Part shown: piece by piece, positions 53,403 through 64,000 of the stretch
Position numbering within the stretch: the first letter of the stretch is position 1
Layout: each line of letters begins with the position of its first letter
Assembly: GCA_010909165.1 (NCBI GenBank)
Contig: MU008162.1
Coordinates: 248,001 to 312,000 of the forward strand
DNA length: 64,000 nt
Source of the DNA: Anthoceros angustus
Lineage: Eukaryota; Streptophyta; Anthocerotopsida; Anthocerotales; Anthocerotaceae
Direction of reading: 5' to 3'
Notes under the pieces: model-generated
What the model was told of the DNA's origin: nothing
What the model saw: only the letters and a program-made list of their open reading frames with translations
Database searches by the model: none
Made by a program: the position numbers and the translations under genes

Positions 53403-55448
53403 CTAAGCGGGTGTAAGAACTGGGTCGGTTGCCTTTTCCGTGTAGAAGTTCTTGCCATCCGTCTTCAGGAGGTACCGTTGTCCATTGACGACAGCATACA
53501 TGGTACCTGCAGCCATAACCCGATAACTCCAATTAGCCTTTGAGGGGCATCGTGGATTTTGAAGGATTGGATGTGAAGAATCGTACCAGGAGCTATGTAA
53601 TCCACAAGGTGGTCGGGTGTCCAGCTACCGCTACCGCAGGGGCAAGCAGCGTGAATCTGAATGCCAGTCACAACGGCATAGTCGGCCTTCTTCGGGTCAA
53701 CCACTTTGGAGATCAAATCGTCGATATCCTCCCTAATGACCTGCAAAGCCGATACCAATTGAACGTCTGGAAGCAGATCTTAACAGGGAAGTTTGCTAAG
53801 CAAGTAGAGGGCATCACCTGTTCAGCGGCCTTTGTCACATCAATAAGGCTCACTTTGGTCTTGTTCTTTGCAGCGCTCTGCGGATACTGCGGGTTAAGTA
53901 GTGAGCGAATGTTTGGCCATGATTTTACTGTAGATACACTGGCAAGAATGAGCACTAACTGACCCAGTTCAGCAGCTTGGCCTTGAGCAGGCCGAACTCC
54001 ATGTCGTCGAGGGGCAGAGGTCCTGAGTGCGGAGAGGCACCCCGTTCAATCTCGCCCTTGACTGCGAGGAGAGCTGCACAGGCAGTGGAAGGCTTGGCCT
54101 GGCCCTCTCTCTTGACAAGGCCCTCGTTACCTGTAAGAAGGCATGGGATGTCAGTGCGGTGCAGAAGGGAAGGGATAACTTACTCACTGAAAGGCAGGCA
54201 GTAGCCTAGCACAAAGTAAAGAGTAAGATCAGAGCACTGCTTACCTTGCTCATCAACACCAATGTGAGGGAAGGCGAAAAACACATCTGCACAGCAAGAG
54301 AACAGATCAATGTAAGCGACAATAACTGAAAGTAGAAGGTCCAGCCTTGACTGCTTCAAAAGTAGGCAACGTATGACAGGAAGCTCACACTTCTCTCTGT
54401 CCTGCTTGGCATCTGGCGCGTGGCCAATGCCAGCCTTGAACCCAACTTTCCCACACACGATAGCACCACCAAGACCAGCGATGTTGAAGGTGTCACCGTA
54501 GATCTGAGACAAACAGTCCATGTTCAACCAAAGGAGCAGGACAGCAACGAAGTACGAAACGAGTAACCCAGCTCCCAGATATACCCACCTCTTCCACAAG
54601 GCCGATCAGTGGTCTTGTGATCTCATCTCTGCAAGTACTAACCAACGCAATGGTGTTCTCCCTGCCTCAACAAACAATGCTGGACATGAGGAACTAGCTA
54701 CGGCAACCCCAATCCAGAGACATTGCCTAGCAATCCGACAACAGAGACAGCCACAGCGTGCAGGCCCCATACTTGGTGAAGCCAAGGCCAGCCAGAGCTG
54801 AGCCCACGCTCTTCACGAACTTGTTGTCCACAACAGCCACAGAGAAGTCGGTGGAGATCTTCTTCAACGTCGCAGGAGCGAGTTCCCGGCGGGGCTTCTG
54901 CAGCTTGGAGAGGGGAGCCGGCGGGGCAGCCGGGGCAACGGGGGCCGGGGCAGCACCACCCCGGGTCTTCAGAGCAGCGAAGATCCCCACAGCCGCCAAG
55001 GCCGCCGCCACGTACAGGAAGACAGGCGACTTCCCAGAGCCCTCTACGGGCGCAGAGGGAGGAGGAGCTTCCACGGAAGTGGAAGCGGAAGCGAAGGGCA
55101 TGGTCTCCCGGACTGCAGAACACAGCGCCACCAACCAGGCCACCCCGTTCGATCAGACACGCAAACCCACCACCCAACGATTTCCGACAGTCAATATGCA
55201 GGCAGAGAGAAACAGGGCGGGGCAGCAGAGGCACCAGAGGCAGCATAGCTCTGCTGCGGCTGCGCCTCCAGCTTCAGCTCCTCCCCAACGGACTGCGAGT
55301 TCGCAGACGCGGAGGCTGACACTACATGGAGCCTGCGGGAGCCTGAGAGACGCAGAGGATCAACCCCGCGGGCAGGGAGGGCAGGCGAGAACCTGCGGAC
55401 GTCGGCGGAGAGAGCAAGGCCCGACATGCTGCACATTCCGGCTGCCAT
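53403..55448 (-). CDS. LCIB/C-family protein (theta-type carbonic anhydrase-like), probably plastid
   Basis: About nine exons, roughly 420 aa. 55448-55235: transit-like peptide (LALSADVRRFSPALPARGVD). 55112 to ~54760: linker with hydrophobic segment SPVFLYVAAALAAVGIFAAL, then the domain start (ISTDFSVAVVDNKF). ~54626-54589: CRDEITRPLIGLVEE. 54503-54389: GDTFNIAGLGGAIVCGKVGF, KAGIGHAPDA. 54286-54245: VFFAFPHIGVDEQ. 54130-53964: LVKREGQAKPSTACAALLAV. 53886-53818: SLIDVTKAAEQ. 53740-53587: IREDIDDLISKVVDPKKADY, AVVTGIQIH. 53506-53403: MYAVVNGQRYLL to the stop. These blocks follow algal LCIB in order. CRDE, GHAPD and STAC supply the Cys, His and Cys expected as zinc ligands. In algae LCIB helps retain inorganic carbon around the pyrenoid. 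The exon 2/3 junction is uncertain; all later joins keep frame. Confidence 0.85.
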
Positions 55449-58388
55449 AGCTGCTTTCCTGGATACGCAGCTGGCCAGCTCCCCTCATCAAGCAGGGGAA
55501 CGTTCATAAACTGGTGAGAAGAGCCCCCAAGCTGTGGTCCCTTGAAGCCTGGTGACAAGTTGCTTGCCGCAGCCAGGCCTCATCAGCACAGCTCCTCCCT
55601 GCACCACCCACTTCAGATGATGCTCGTATTCTACCCGGTCGGGATTTCCCAGCCACTAATCCGGCCTGTAATCCGTTTCACTATCCGTGTCAACATCGGG
55701 CTGGAATCTGCCTTATTCCTGCCCGAGCCACAACCACCCCAGACCCCGCGCCCGCGGATAGACCCAGCCTCGTGGCCACCAACCACCTGTCCCGTACCCC
55801 TCCCGCCTTCCACCCACTTGCTCCTGCCTACTTGCGTCGGAAACTGCAGGCTGTCCCGCCCTGCCCCTCCCGTTTTGCTTGGCTGCTGTTTCCGCTCTCT
55901 GCTCCGCCTGCAGCTGCTGGGTTCTCTAGTCCTGGACGCGAATCCGTGGCCACGAGAAGCAGTCGCCATCCTTCATGCTTCCTGCTGGCGCTGGTTTGCG
56001 CTTCCCTCTTCCTGGTTGGCGGAGTGGTAGTTCGGTGTGGCGCTTCCATCAGTTTCTATCTCCTTTGAGACTGTAGAGCACAGTAGTAACTAAAATTGCA
56101 TATGCTCCTCCCTGCAGGAGGCAGACTGTTATCCTCCTACAGGTGCGACAGTTCCTTCTTGGGTAGCACTGAGCGGATAACCTAAAGGCTTCCTGGCCCG
56201 TGCACGCCCTGCTTGAGATACCTATCCAATTTTCCTTTTCACCAGTCCGTCCAACATTCTCGGAGCATCCTCTTTGGCTGCCATACTTTGTGCATGCGTC
56301 TTCTTTTACTCTGAAAGCTGTTACGACATCAGCCTCATGAAAGGTGAGAGTTCTTCCTTGTTATTGTATCTCCAAGTGAAGCTGCTTCCCCTCCTCCAAA
56401 GCCAGGGTACCCACACCTCCTCTGCAAACCCGGGTACCCACACCTGCATTTGCTTGGAGGTGATACGCAAACGTCTCACATTTCGGTGCCTGCGTGGGGT
56501 CATCCAGGAGCATCCGGTGAGCCTCAGGTGCTGAATCATGCACCTCTAGGCATCCAGGAGCATCCGGTAAGCTCCAATTGCTGAATTACGCAGCTCTAGG
56601 CACAAAAACCCATCTTCGAGAAACATCCGGTGACCTCCAAGTGCTGAATCATGCAGCTCCAGGCACAAAAACCCATCTCTATCTCCAGAGTGTTCGGCCA
56701 CTTGCAGGCTGCCCATCCGCCAACGCTGGCTTGCAGAGATTGCTTATCCTGTGGAGGCAACGATGCTGCACTCTCGTTGAAAGAAATTCAGCCCTCCGGC
56801 AGCCTGCTCATGGGCAGAAGCAAACCATAGGCCTAATCCATTGAGACCCCGAAACCCACCACCCCCCTTGCGCCGGCTGGGCGCACTTGATACAGGCTCT
56901 ATCAGTGTGCATTCCCGCTTCCGCCATGTCAACAGCAAATGCGCGAGTATGGTATGTCATCGTCTGATCTCCAGGCCACTTTCTCGGAATGTTTTCAAGG
57001 AGATGAGTCTAGATGTCATCACCACCGCCCTGGTACAGGCCCGTAAGCCAGCTATGTAGTGTTAAACATGTGTGAACACTGGTACCCGGACGATGCCAAG
57101 GACTGGAGAACTATTCTTTCCTCCCGCTTTCAACGGGATTATCTGATTAATGATCTCGGGAGGACATTGTGACGACATTGTTTTGCATGTGACAGATGTA
57201 ATCCGTATGAGGTCTTGTACAAGAGTTTGCATACTTCTGTGTTTTCACCAATTTTATATAGCCCTAAGGTTGTTTAGATAGATTAATTCTCAAAAAATAT
57301 CATTCAAGATTGTTGTTTGCGCATCTATTTGATGTACATGGATGTTGTTGAAGGCAGATAGAGCAAGCATGACCCGCAAGGAAATAAGCTTCACTACGGG
57401 CTGAGGGTGCTTTCCTTTTCGATAATCCAAGTGATGGTTTTGGGTGAAACTCCTTACAACAAGTCGGGCTTTTTACTTTAAAAGGCTTTCAACAAAATTG
57501 CATTTTTTTTCTTCGGTATCCATTTGCTGCTGCTATTAAGCATCTTATGCAGCCCATTTTGCTCTAGAGGTGCAGCTGTTAGAAGTAAGTCTTCAAAGCT
57601 TGTGTAGCTATACGTGTTTCTACTACTTCTCCTTTGGATAGCTAATCTTATAGCTAATCTACATATTTTTAATAAGATAATAAAATTAATAAATTTTATT
57701 TAAAAACCTTTGTAAGGAACTGCTCAAAGTTCTCAAATTAGATCTTTCAAAAACAACTAGAACCTTACCGTCTTCTAGAAATAGGCATGAGATTTTTCTA
57801 AATGAAAGTAAGAAAAACAAACACCATAATTTAAACTATGATCAAGAATATGAAATATCAATGCATAAAGGGCAGCTTACCCTTATAAATGTAACAAATA
57901 TCATTTTATCTCTCTTGAAAGAAGATAGATTCAATTCAATTTAAACCGGCATGGGTTAAAAGCATCTATTGGAATCTATTGGAATCTGGCATGGGTTAAA
58001 AGCATCTATTGAAATCTTCGAGGTAGAGATCATATTTTGAGGTATTTTTTATTGTTTTTATATGCATGCATTGATACGTATCATCAAAGACTCGTTTTGA
58101 GTATATTCGTCATTTTTGGGATAATTGGTGATGTTAACTCAACAATCACATTTAACAAAAACTGAGATCAAGTCTCAATCTTATCAAACAGAAGTCTAAT
58201 TGTTTTTTTTTTTTTGTTAGAAACATGCTTTATTGTTTGGAACAGGCGTTCTCTATTAGAAGTTTCTCATTAAATATTTTTTTTGTTATAAATATCTTTC
58301 TTTATTAGTAAACAACCCCACCGCTTTGCAATGAACATGTGTTGAGCCGGCATTTTGATAGATATATGTATAGAAAACTTTATGGTGC
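55449..58388. other. Intergenic; local tandem repeats near 56.5 kb; AT-rich beyond 57.2 kb
   Basis: 55450-56070 is the GC-rich upstream region of the LCIB-like gene. 56500-56680 holds imperfect repeats of gagcatccggtgagcctc and ctctaggcacaaaaacccat. On the minus strand near 56380 a short phrase (LALEEGKQLHLEI) resembles a PPR repeat, but it is too short to call. 57200-58380 is AT-rich with no gene recognised. Confidence 0.4.
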
Positions 58389-58760
58389 AGACGGTTTGCA
58401 GCTTTCAGCCTTCTGCGATGGAGATTGGGCCAGTGACCTAGACACGAGAAGAAGAGTAGCAGCATATTGCTGCTTCATTTGAGGATCTATGGTGTCGCAA
58501 CATTTTTTCTTTCTAGCACAGAGGCTGAGTATGGATCCATGTCTTAAGCAGCACATGAGGTATTATGGATTCGAACCTTACTCAAGGGTCTTGGCCAACT
58601 TGTAAGGTGCCACTTACGTGTGGTGTGACAACCACTTAGCGATTGCAATATCTCGTAATATTGTTTATGACAAGTGGTTGAACAAAAGGAGGTAGAGGTA
58701 ATGTATATCTCTAGAGGTGAGAACATTGCAGACCTTCTGGCAAAACTCTAGTTAGGCATA
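58389..58760 (+). pseudogene. Ty1/copia RNase H remnant
   Basis: The plus strand reads LSAFCDGDWASDLDTRRRVA, then VWCDNHLAIAISRNIVYDKW, the copia RNase H blocks (DADWA, DN..AI). Stops and shifts break the frame. The reverse transcriptase part is missing. Confidence 0.7.
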
Positions 58761-59117
58761 TGCATGAGAGGCATACTTGGGCTGCAAACATTCAACAGAT
58801 TCCTGTAGTAGCAAAGACATAAACAACTCACTAATCTATGTCTCTCTCTAAGTTTTGTGCAACGTACTATGGGAGAAATTTCTACGTATCAAAGGTGCAA
58901 TGGTCTTCTCTCTTGCTTTTTCTCCATGCTTTATCTTTTCCTTGAAGGCTACACGGACCACCAGAGAGTTAGAGCTCATTAAGAAGGGAGGAATAGAAGC
59001 TGCAGAATATGACTAAGTGAATGTTACTTGAATTGTTGAGGCTGTCAAGGGTGCCTCAAGTTTCTTCATTCCTTCTGAAGTGCTACCAACTTTCTCCGTT
59101 TTGTCCTCTTTCACACC

Positions 59118-59522
59118 TTACACATGGTTCGGCTGTTGTTTGTCTTTCTCCTTGGAAAATTTGCACTTTACTTTCCGCTCTCCTCTTCTCATTATTTGTG
59201 ACGTATTGGGTGTGAAAGGTTCACTAGAAGTCCTTCTGGTAGCTGTCAAGTCGTTCAAGTCCATGGGCAGGGGAATCCTTATGATCTTCTCAATAATCTC
59301 TGTAGGAGTGATGTAGGGCCTTCGAGATTCTCTGGGAGCAAGCATAAAGTAATACTCAAAGACAGGGGCAGAATGCACTATGCCGACCTGATCTCCGGGC
59401 GCTCCACACTGCGTCAGAGTTGCTCCATAAGCAAGTACCCAGCACAAATTAGCCTCTCTTGGTGGATACGACACCACACTCTCGCGTAACTTATCTATGA
59501 GTTCTGTCCACTCCGTCGGCAA
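59118..59522 (-). CDS. Hypothetical protein, 134 aa
   Basis: A single open frame starting MPTEWTELIDKLRESVVSYP, with AYGATLTQCGAPGDQVGIVH and a basic, lysine-rich end. I do not recognise the family. It lies between copia and LINE remnants, so a fragment of a mobile-element protein is possible. There is no evidence of introns or expression. Confidence 0.25.
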   Translation of the reverse strand: MPTEWTELIDKLRESVVSYPPREANLCWVLAYGATLTQCGAPGDQVGIVHSAPVFEYYFMLAPRESRRPYITPTEIIEKIIRIPLPMDLNDLTATRRTSSEPFTPNTSQIMRRGERKVKCKFSKEKDKQQPNHV

Positions 59523-59859
59523 TGATTCCAGCCATAATTAGCTCCACGGATTCAGACCGAATTTGATATTATTTGTGATAGTGCAAAAGGTGGCCAAGGA
59601 GATAGTCTAGAAGGTTTTGTCTTCATTCGCCGGGACTGGGTATTTAACGGGCGCCTTTTATTTTTTGTTCGTCTACTTCTTAGAATAGTATATGCTTGAA
59701 TCTCTAACAAGGAAAGGACTAAACATATTTATATTCCTTATATCAAATAATTAATAATATCGAATAATGTTACTATCTAGTATATGAACATCAAGGAAGA
59801 CGATCTTACAAAGCTCTAGCATGGGGTGCTGGAATTGATATTGCGGGGAGTATGGGGTG

Positions 59860-60949
59860 GAGGTGGTCGCAATGAGGATTTAGGGTTTTTGGTGCGGCGG
59901 CTGTGGTGGGTGGTAATGGAGGAGGTTGCAATTATTTTTATTTTTGTTGATTTTTTGAGGTTATGGCTTCCATTATCGCTAAGCGTAAAACAACTAAATA
60001 GTAGACAATAGGGTATCAATATTGGAGACTAGATTACGTAATATTGAGAACAAATATGAAGACAACAGGGTATCTGTATTGGAGACTAGAGTATGTAATA
60101 TTGAGGTGGAGAATATTTCCTTAAGGAGAAAATATTAGTCTCTTTTGGTTAAGCACCAATCTTTGGCATGGGACTCGGAGGACGAGGGGGATGAGGAGGG
60201 CTAGGACGACGAGGAAGATGAGTTCAATTCCGTAATGGATGATCTTATCGATAAGAGATTTAATAGTCAGGATGTTATCATTAGAAAATTGCAACAGGAT
60301 CTTGAATCGGCAAGCTCATGGGCTAAAGATTTTGAGGCGTCTTTCCAGGTCAAGTTTAATTCATTGCTTTTACAAGTCAATGCCTTGCAAATCTCTATTC
60401 CTTGTGTGGGTTGCTTGTCGAAGACATATCCGGTACCTAGTTTAGAAGGTGAGAATTTCTGGTCTTAGTAATGACATTGTTGCACCACTTGTGGCTGCAA
60501 AGGAGTTTCTCAACAGGCTAGAGGTCGATGTGGTCGTTCCTCGAACCTTCTGGCTTGGAAAGGATTCTAGTAGGGAACACATATTGATTATGACTTTTCA
60601 CTCTATAGATGATCGCCTCCAGGTTATGAAGGCTAGGTCTATGTTACGGACAGCTCACTTATATATCAATGAGGATCTTACACCATTGCAATGGAAGACT
60701 AAGAAGGAGAAGTTACTCGCTTTCAGAACTATTCATGCTGCAGGTCAAGTGGCTTTCTTTCGTGGGGATGAATTGGTGGTGTTTAGCTCTCGTTCATGCA
60801 TTTTCATTGACATTGATGATTGATTGAAGACTATTTGTCTTGTTTGAATTTTACCTTTACATTCGTCCAGACCATTTTACCACAATCTATGTCGTTGCCA
60901 TATTTCAGTCCAATGATGGAAATCTGTCCTTAATGGACTTAAATAAAAT
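59860..60949 (+). mobile_element. ORF1-only LINE, longer copy B
   Basis: A broken coiled-coil N-part (repeated VSVLETRV-type phrases near 60010-60110; then DLIDKRFNSQDVIIRKLQQD) leads to the RNA-binding C-part, SNDIVAPLVAAKEFLNRLEV, TFWLGKD, RSMLRTAHLYINEDLTPLQW, ending at 60823. A 3' untranslated region of about 125 bases ends atggacttaaataaaa. No endonuclease or reverse transcriptase ORF lies between. The C-terminal frame is intact from 60449, while the N-part has stops and shifts. It is inserted at the edge of a copia LTR. Confidence 0.75.
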
Positions 60950-61070
60950 TCTAGAAGATATTCTCTAGAAGATACACAAGTTTGTTATTTTTAGGGCACT
61001 CTTCATAACCTATTTTTAGGGCGTTCTTCATAACCTATTTGGTATATTGTACTAAATCATTTCTAACATT
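60950..61070 (-). repeat. Copia LTR segment, 3' side
   Basis: On the minus strand the LTR begins tgttagaaatgatttagtac, directly after a polypurine-like tract (gagaggga). It matches 63361-63501, which begins tgttagaaataatttagtac. The far end is cut by the LINE insertion. Confidence 0.7.
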
Positions 61071-61292
61071 CCCTCTCAACATATTAAAATTATTCCCTTA
61101 GGCCTAGCATCTCGCTAAACCCAGCATGTTTGTCTAAAGTTAAGCCTTTGGTCTAAATATCTGCTGGCATGTTTCCTGTTGGACAATACTCTAGCACTAC
61201 CTTTGACATTTGATCTTCTCTGTAACAAAGTGATGTTTCACTTCGATGTGCTTGGTTCTAGCATGAAAAGTTGCATTCTTGGCTAAGAAGAT

Positions 61293-62160
61293 TCAATCTT
61301 GATTGTCGTTGAAGATTGTTGTTGCTTCTTTTTGCTTGAATCCCATTTCTTCTAACAAGTTACGCAACCATATTGCCTCCATGATTGCAAAGCATGTTGC
61401 CATATATTCTACTTTGGTAGGGGATAAAGCCAGAGTAGGTTGTCTTCTACTATTCCAAGAAATGGCTCCGCCATTCAACATAAAACTCATATCCAGTTGT
61501 AAACTTCCGACTATCAACATCTCTTGCCCAGTTTGAAACGCAATATCCTACCACTTGGACTTCCTGCTGATGCTCCTATTGATACACCAAATTCCTATGC
61601 TTTGTACCATTCAAGTACCTCATTATCCTCTTTACGGCTTGAAAATGCTGTCGTCTAGGGTTAGCCATGAATTGACTTCCAACTCCTACTGCCTTTGCAA
61701 TGTCAAGCCTTGCCCATGTAGACAAATATGTGAGGCAACCAATAGCACACTCGTAGAGAGTTTTATCTACCTTTTCCTTTGCTTCTTCAGTTGTAGGAAT
61801 CATCTCTTTTGAGAGCTTCTCATTTAGCATCATTGGTGTCTTCACAGGCTTGCACTCTTGCATTTCAAAGAGCTTAAATACATTCTCAATATATGTCCTT
61901 TGGCTCAATTTTTTTTTCTAGTTAGCTCTGTCTCTCATTACTTCTATCCCTAGAAAGTAATGAAGTTCATCTAGATCTCTCATGTCAAAACCATCATAAA
62001 GACTCTTCTTCGTATTGTCTAAGAGTTCCAAATTATTGCAAACAAGCATCAGATCATGCATATAGACTATAATGATCATCATGGACTCTCCCACTCTCTT
62101 CAAATAGATGTTCCAACTTTCTTGAAATCTCTCGCTTGGAAGAACTTGTCAATCTTAACA
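61293..62160 (-). pseudogene. Ty1/copia reverse transcriptase / RNase H remnant
   Basis: Right to left: MIIIVYMHDLMLVCNNLELL (the YVDD active site now YMHD), DMRDLDELHYFLGIEV, then YIENVFKLFEMQECKPVKTP, ARLDIAKAVGVGSQFM and RIMRYLNGT. The RNase H part is GAISWNSRRQPTLALSPTKV and EAIWLRNLLEEMG. Frames are broken. It lies between two LTR segments (60950-61070 and 63361-63501), so it is the inner remnant of one element with a deleted 5' half. Confidence 0.85.
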
Positions 62161-63360
62161 TACAAGGTAAGTGCAAATTGCTTATTAATAAAGCCATAGA
62201 TTGCCTTTAGCAATTTACATACCTCATTTTCCCGCCCTTACGCTTCATATCCTTCTGGCTGGTTCATGTAGATCTCTTCTTCCAAATCTCGATTTGGACA
62301 TCCATGTGATGTATATACCATGACTGATTTCATAACCATATGAAGGGAGGTTGCGGTCTATGTGCTCATATATGATGGTCGTTGTATGGGTCTTGCAGTA
62401 TTACCCTTTGGAGATAGCGTATGTCAAGTTCTCTTTAGACTCTCAGCTCATGGACCTACTTCCGAACAAGTGCTGAGCGAACATACTTTCATTCTCCCCC
62501 CTCCTAAGCAACTGAGAACACATTGCTAGACAAGAATCAGATGTAGGTGAGTTTGCTGCCCTGAGTATCTGTAAGAGATTGCAATGTTTGTCCACCTGAA
62601 GTATGCAAGGGACATTAATATGTGATGGTGTGCCTTGCAGCCAAGAAGTTAGAGCAAGCTGAAAGCCAACTACCACCTTCAGGGCGCATGGGTAGCTTCT
62701 TCACCGCTAAATCGTAAAATGCTGTGTCATCGTGCAGTCTTCTTGTACACATAAACATTCATATAGAAGTAATGTTAGTTGAGCTTGATCAGGTGAGAGT
62801 GTGATGCACCTTTAGAAATCTACTACCGGAACTGAACGCCTTTTCTTCTAGCACTTGTGTTCAATCTGATCGGAGAAGCGGGGAGAGGGAGGGACCTTTG
62901 CACGGTTTGCACCCTCAAGCATCATCTTGGTTGGCCAGCTTGTTGGCACGCAGACCAGATATACGGTGTAGGTGGCACACTCTTGAACATGTAACCCCAA
63001 ACCCCAGCCATCAATTTGCACACATGATGGCAAGCCGTTGCATCTGTATTCATCGAACAGGAGCGAACATCGAGGGCCTTCGTATGGGAGCCTGAGATAT
63101 CCAACAAAAATGTGCATGTGTGTTCTAGGTGAACATAAACATGTGTATATGTGTGAGAAAAACCCTAAACAGTAGGAAAAAAACCTGGATGACAACATCC
63201 GAACACCTGAGCCCAAGTTGTGAGACATTTGTACCGCATACGGCCTGTCATGCGATGATGTGGCCCGTGTAAGACGAAAGAATCTTGAAGATGCCGAGGC
63301 ATCTAAGTGTAGAATACTGGCAAAGAAAAAGTTGTCACACACAAGCTGCCTGACTTCAGT
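62161..63360. other. Unassigned interior of the copia element or an insertion into it
   Basis: Between the RT remnant and the right LTR. Minus-strand frames at 62443-62676 and 62848-63438 do not resemble gag, protease or integrase. Probably unrelated DNA that replaced the 5' half. Confidence 0.35.
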
Positions 63361-63501
63361 ATTCCATAGATATTCTCTAAAAGATACATGAGTTTCTAGA
63401 AGATGTACAAAGTTTGTTAGTTTTAGAGCACTCTTCATAGCCTATCATATTTAGGGTCGTCATAATTTATTTTAATATATTGTACTAAATTATTTCTAAC
63501 A
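63361..63501 (-). repeat. Copia LTR segment, 5' side
   Basis: It shares tattctctaaaagataca, tttgttagttttagagcactc and the terminal tgttagaaataatttagtac (minus strand) with 60950-61070. Confidence 0.7.
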
Positions 63502-64000
63502 AATGAAACGGCTGCTATGTTTGCCCTGAACGACCATGGTTTCCAAGCAATGGTGGCCGGTGCTGTGGGCTGAAACCTGGCATACCCTATGGGTCAATCG
63601 GACCAAGGTGGTCTACGCAGGAGAGAAACCCAACCACACAAGAAATGATGTCTTTGATCTACGAACTAAACCACATTGTACACGTAGACTGCTTGATGGC
63701 ATCACCTCCATATGCATCTCTTCCATGGCTGGCAATGAGAGAGGCTCTCCCTGCCCGAGGACTGAGAAAGGCTCATTCATCGGGCAGTCGTCACTAATTC
63801 GATCGTTTGTCACAATTCATGCTTCACAATCCGCGTGTCACAGTCTGTGCTTCACAATCCGCGCTCCTAGCTCCAGTGGATTGCTCGCTGGAGAGCACTT
63901 GCAACCATGGACTCGCTCCTGTAATCCATGTGGGGGAGCTCTGGGGAGCCACATGCAGCAGCTGCTATTGAGCAGGATGGCGGAGCTCGTCGAGGCTGTG
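63502..64000. other. No gene recognised at the right edge
   Basis: Short frames only. A small duplication (cacaatccgcgtgtcacagtc / cacaatccgcgctcc) is seen near 63825-63865. Confidence 0.4.

Noticed and set aside
56361-56543. Possible PPR fragment on the minus strand (LALEEGKQLHLEI)
   Set aside because: Only about 13 residues resemble a PPR motif, with no flanking repeats in frame.
1-64000. tRNA, rRNA or snRNA genes
   Set aside because: I looked for tRNA-like A/B boxes and for rRNA phrases by eye and found none I could support; a covariance-model scan would be decisive.

Overview
The window looks like nuclear DNA of a seedless land plant, most likely a fern or lycophyte; a hornwort is not excluded. 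Genes are split by short GT-AG introns and several encode proteins with plastid- or mitochondrion-type N-termini. The plant repertoire includes a DYW-class pentatricopeptide (PPR) protein, a class III peroxidase, a CASP-like membrane protein, an AHK1-type hybrid histidine kinase and an ASY1-type meiotic protein. Both PPR genes end in a variant DYW domain (last residues GRP) that is known from plants with uridine-to-cytidine organelle RNA editing. Genes are GC-rich and sit between AT-rich stretches full of decayed retroelements.

Layout. 0-5 kb: a SET-domain protein lysine methyltransferase (-) divergent from an intact 877-aa PPR-DYW variant gene (+). 5-11 kb: repeats, plus two divergent AT-rich GNA-type lectin genes. 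11-12.3 kb: CASP-like gene (+). 12.7-16.8 kb: ASY1/HOP1-type HORMA gene (-). 19.3-21.3 kb: a class III peroxidase with a proline-rich extensin-like tail (+). 21.9-23.5 kb: plastid ribosomal protein bL31 (-) divergent from succinate dehydrogenase assembly factor 2 (+). 25.8-27.4 kb: a minisatellite grown out of SDHAF2 exon-1 sequence. 28.3-29.9 kb: a decayed second PPR gene (-). 30-40.6 kb: remnants of copia, gypsy (with a cytosine-methyltransferase-like segment), an R2-like non-LTR element and an ORF1-only LINE, with one RING-H2-like gene and a truncated receptor-kinase pseudogene. 41.3-46.3 kb: AHK1-like hybrid histidine kinase (-). 50.5-51 kb: Ku80 fragment (-). 51.4-52.8 kb: FCF1 PIN-domain rRNA-processing gene (+). 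53.4-55.4 kb: an LCIB/C-type (theta carbonic anhydrase family) gene (-). 58-64 kb: copia and LINE remnants.

There is no operon logic. Gene pairs share short divergent spacers (SET/PPR, lectin/lectin, bL31/SDHAF2). Several genes serve organelles: PPR (RNA editing), bL31 (plastid translation), SDHAF2 (mitochondrial complex II) and LCIB-like (plastid inorganic carbon). The most notable items are the LCIB-like gene, rarely reported in land plants, the GRP-ending PPR genes, a methyltransferase-bearing gypsy element, an ORF1-only LINE family whose 3' ends seed microsatellites, a peroxidase-extensin fusion, two GC-AG introns in one gene, and a minisatellite derived from a mitochondrial presequence that has produced long chimeric open frames. 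Splice junctions were inferred by eye from consensus sites, frame continuity and family alignment from memory.
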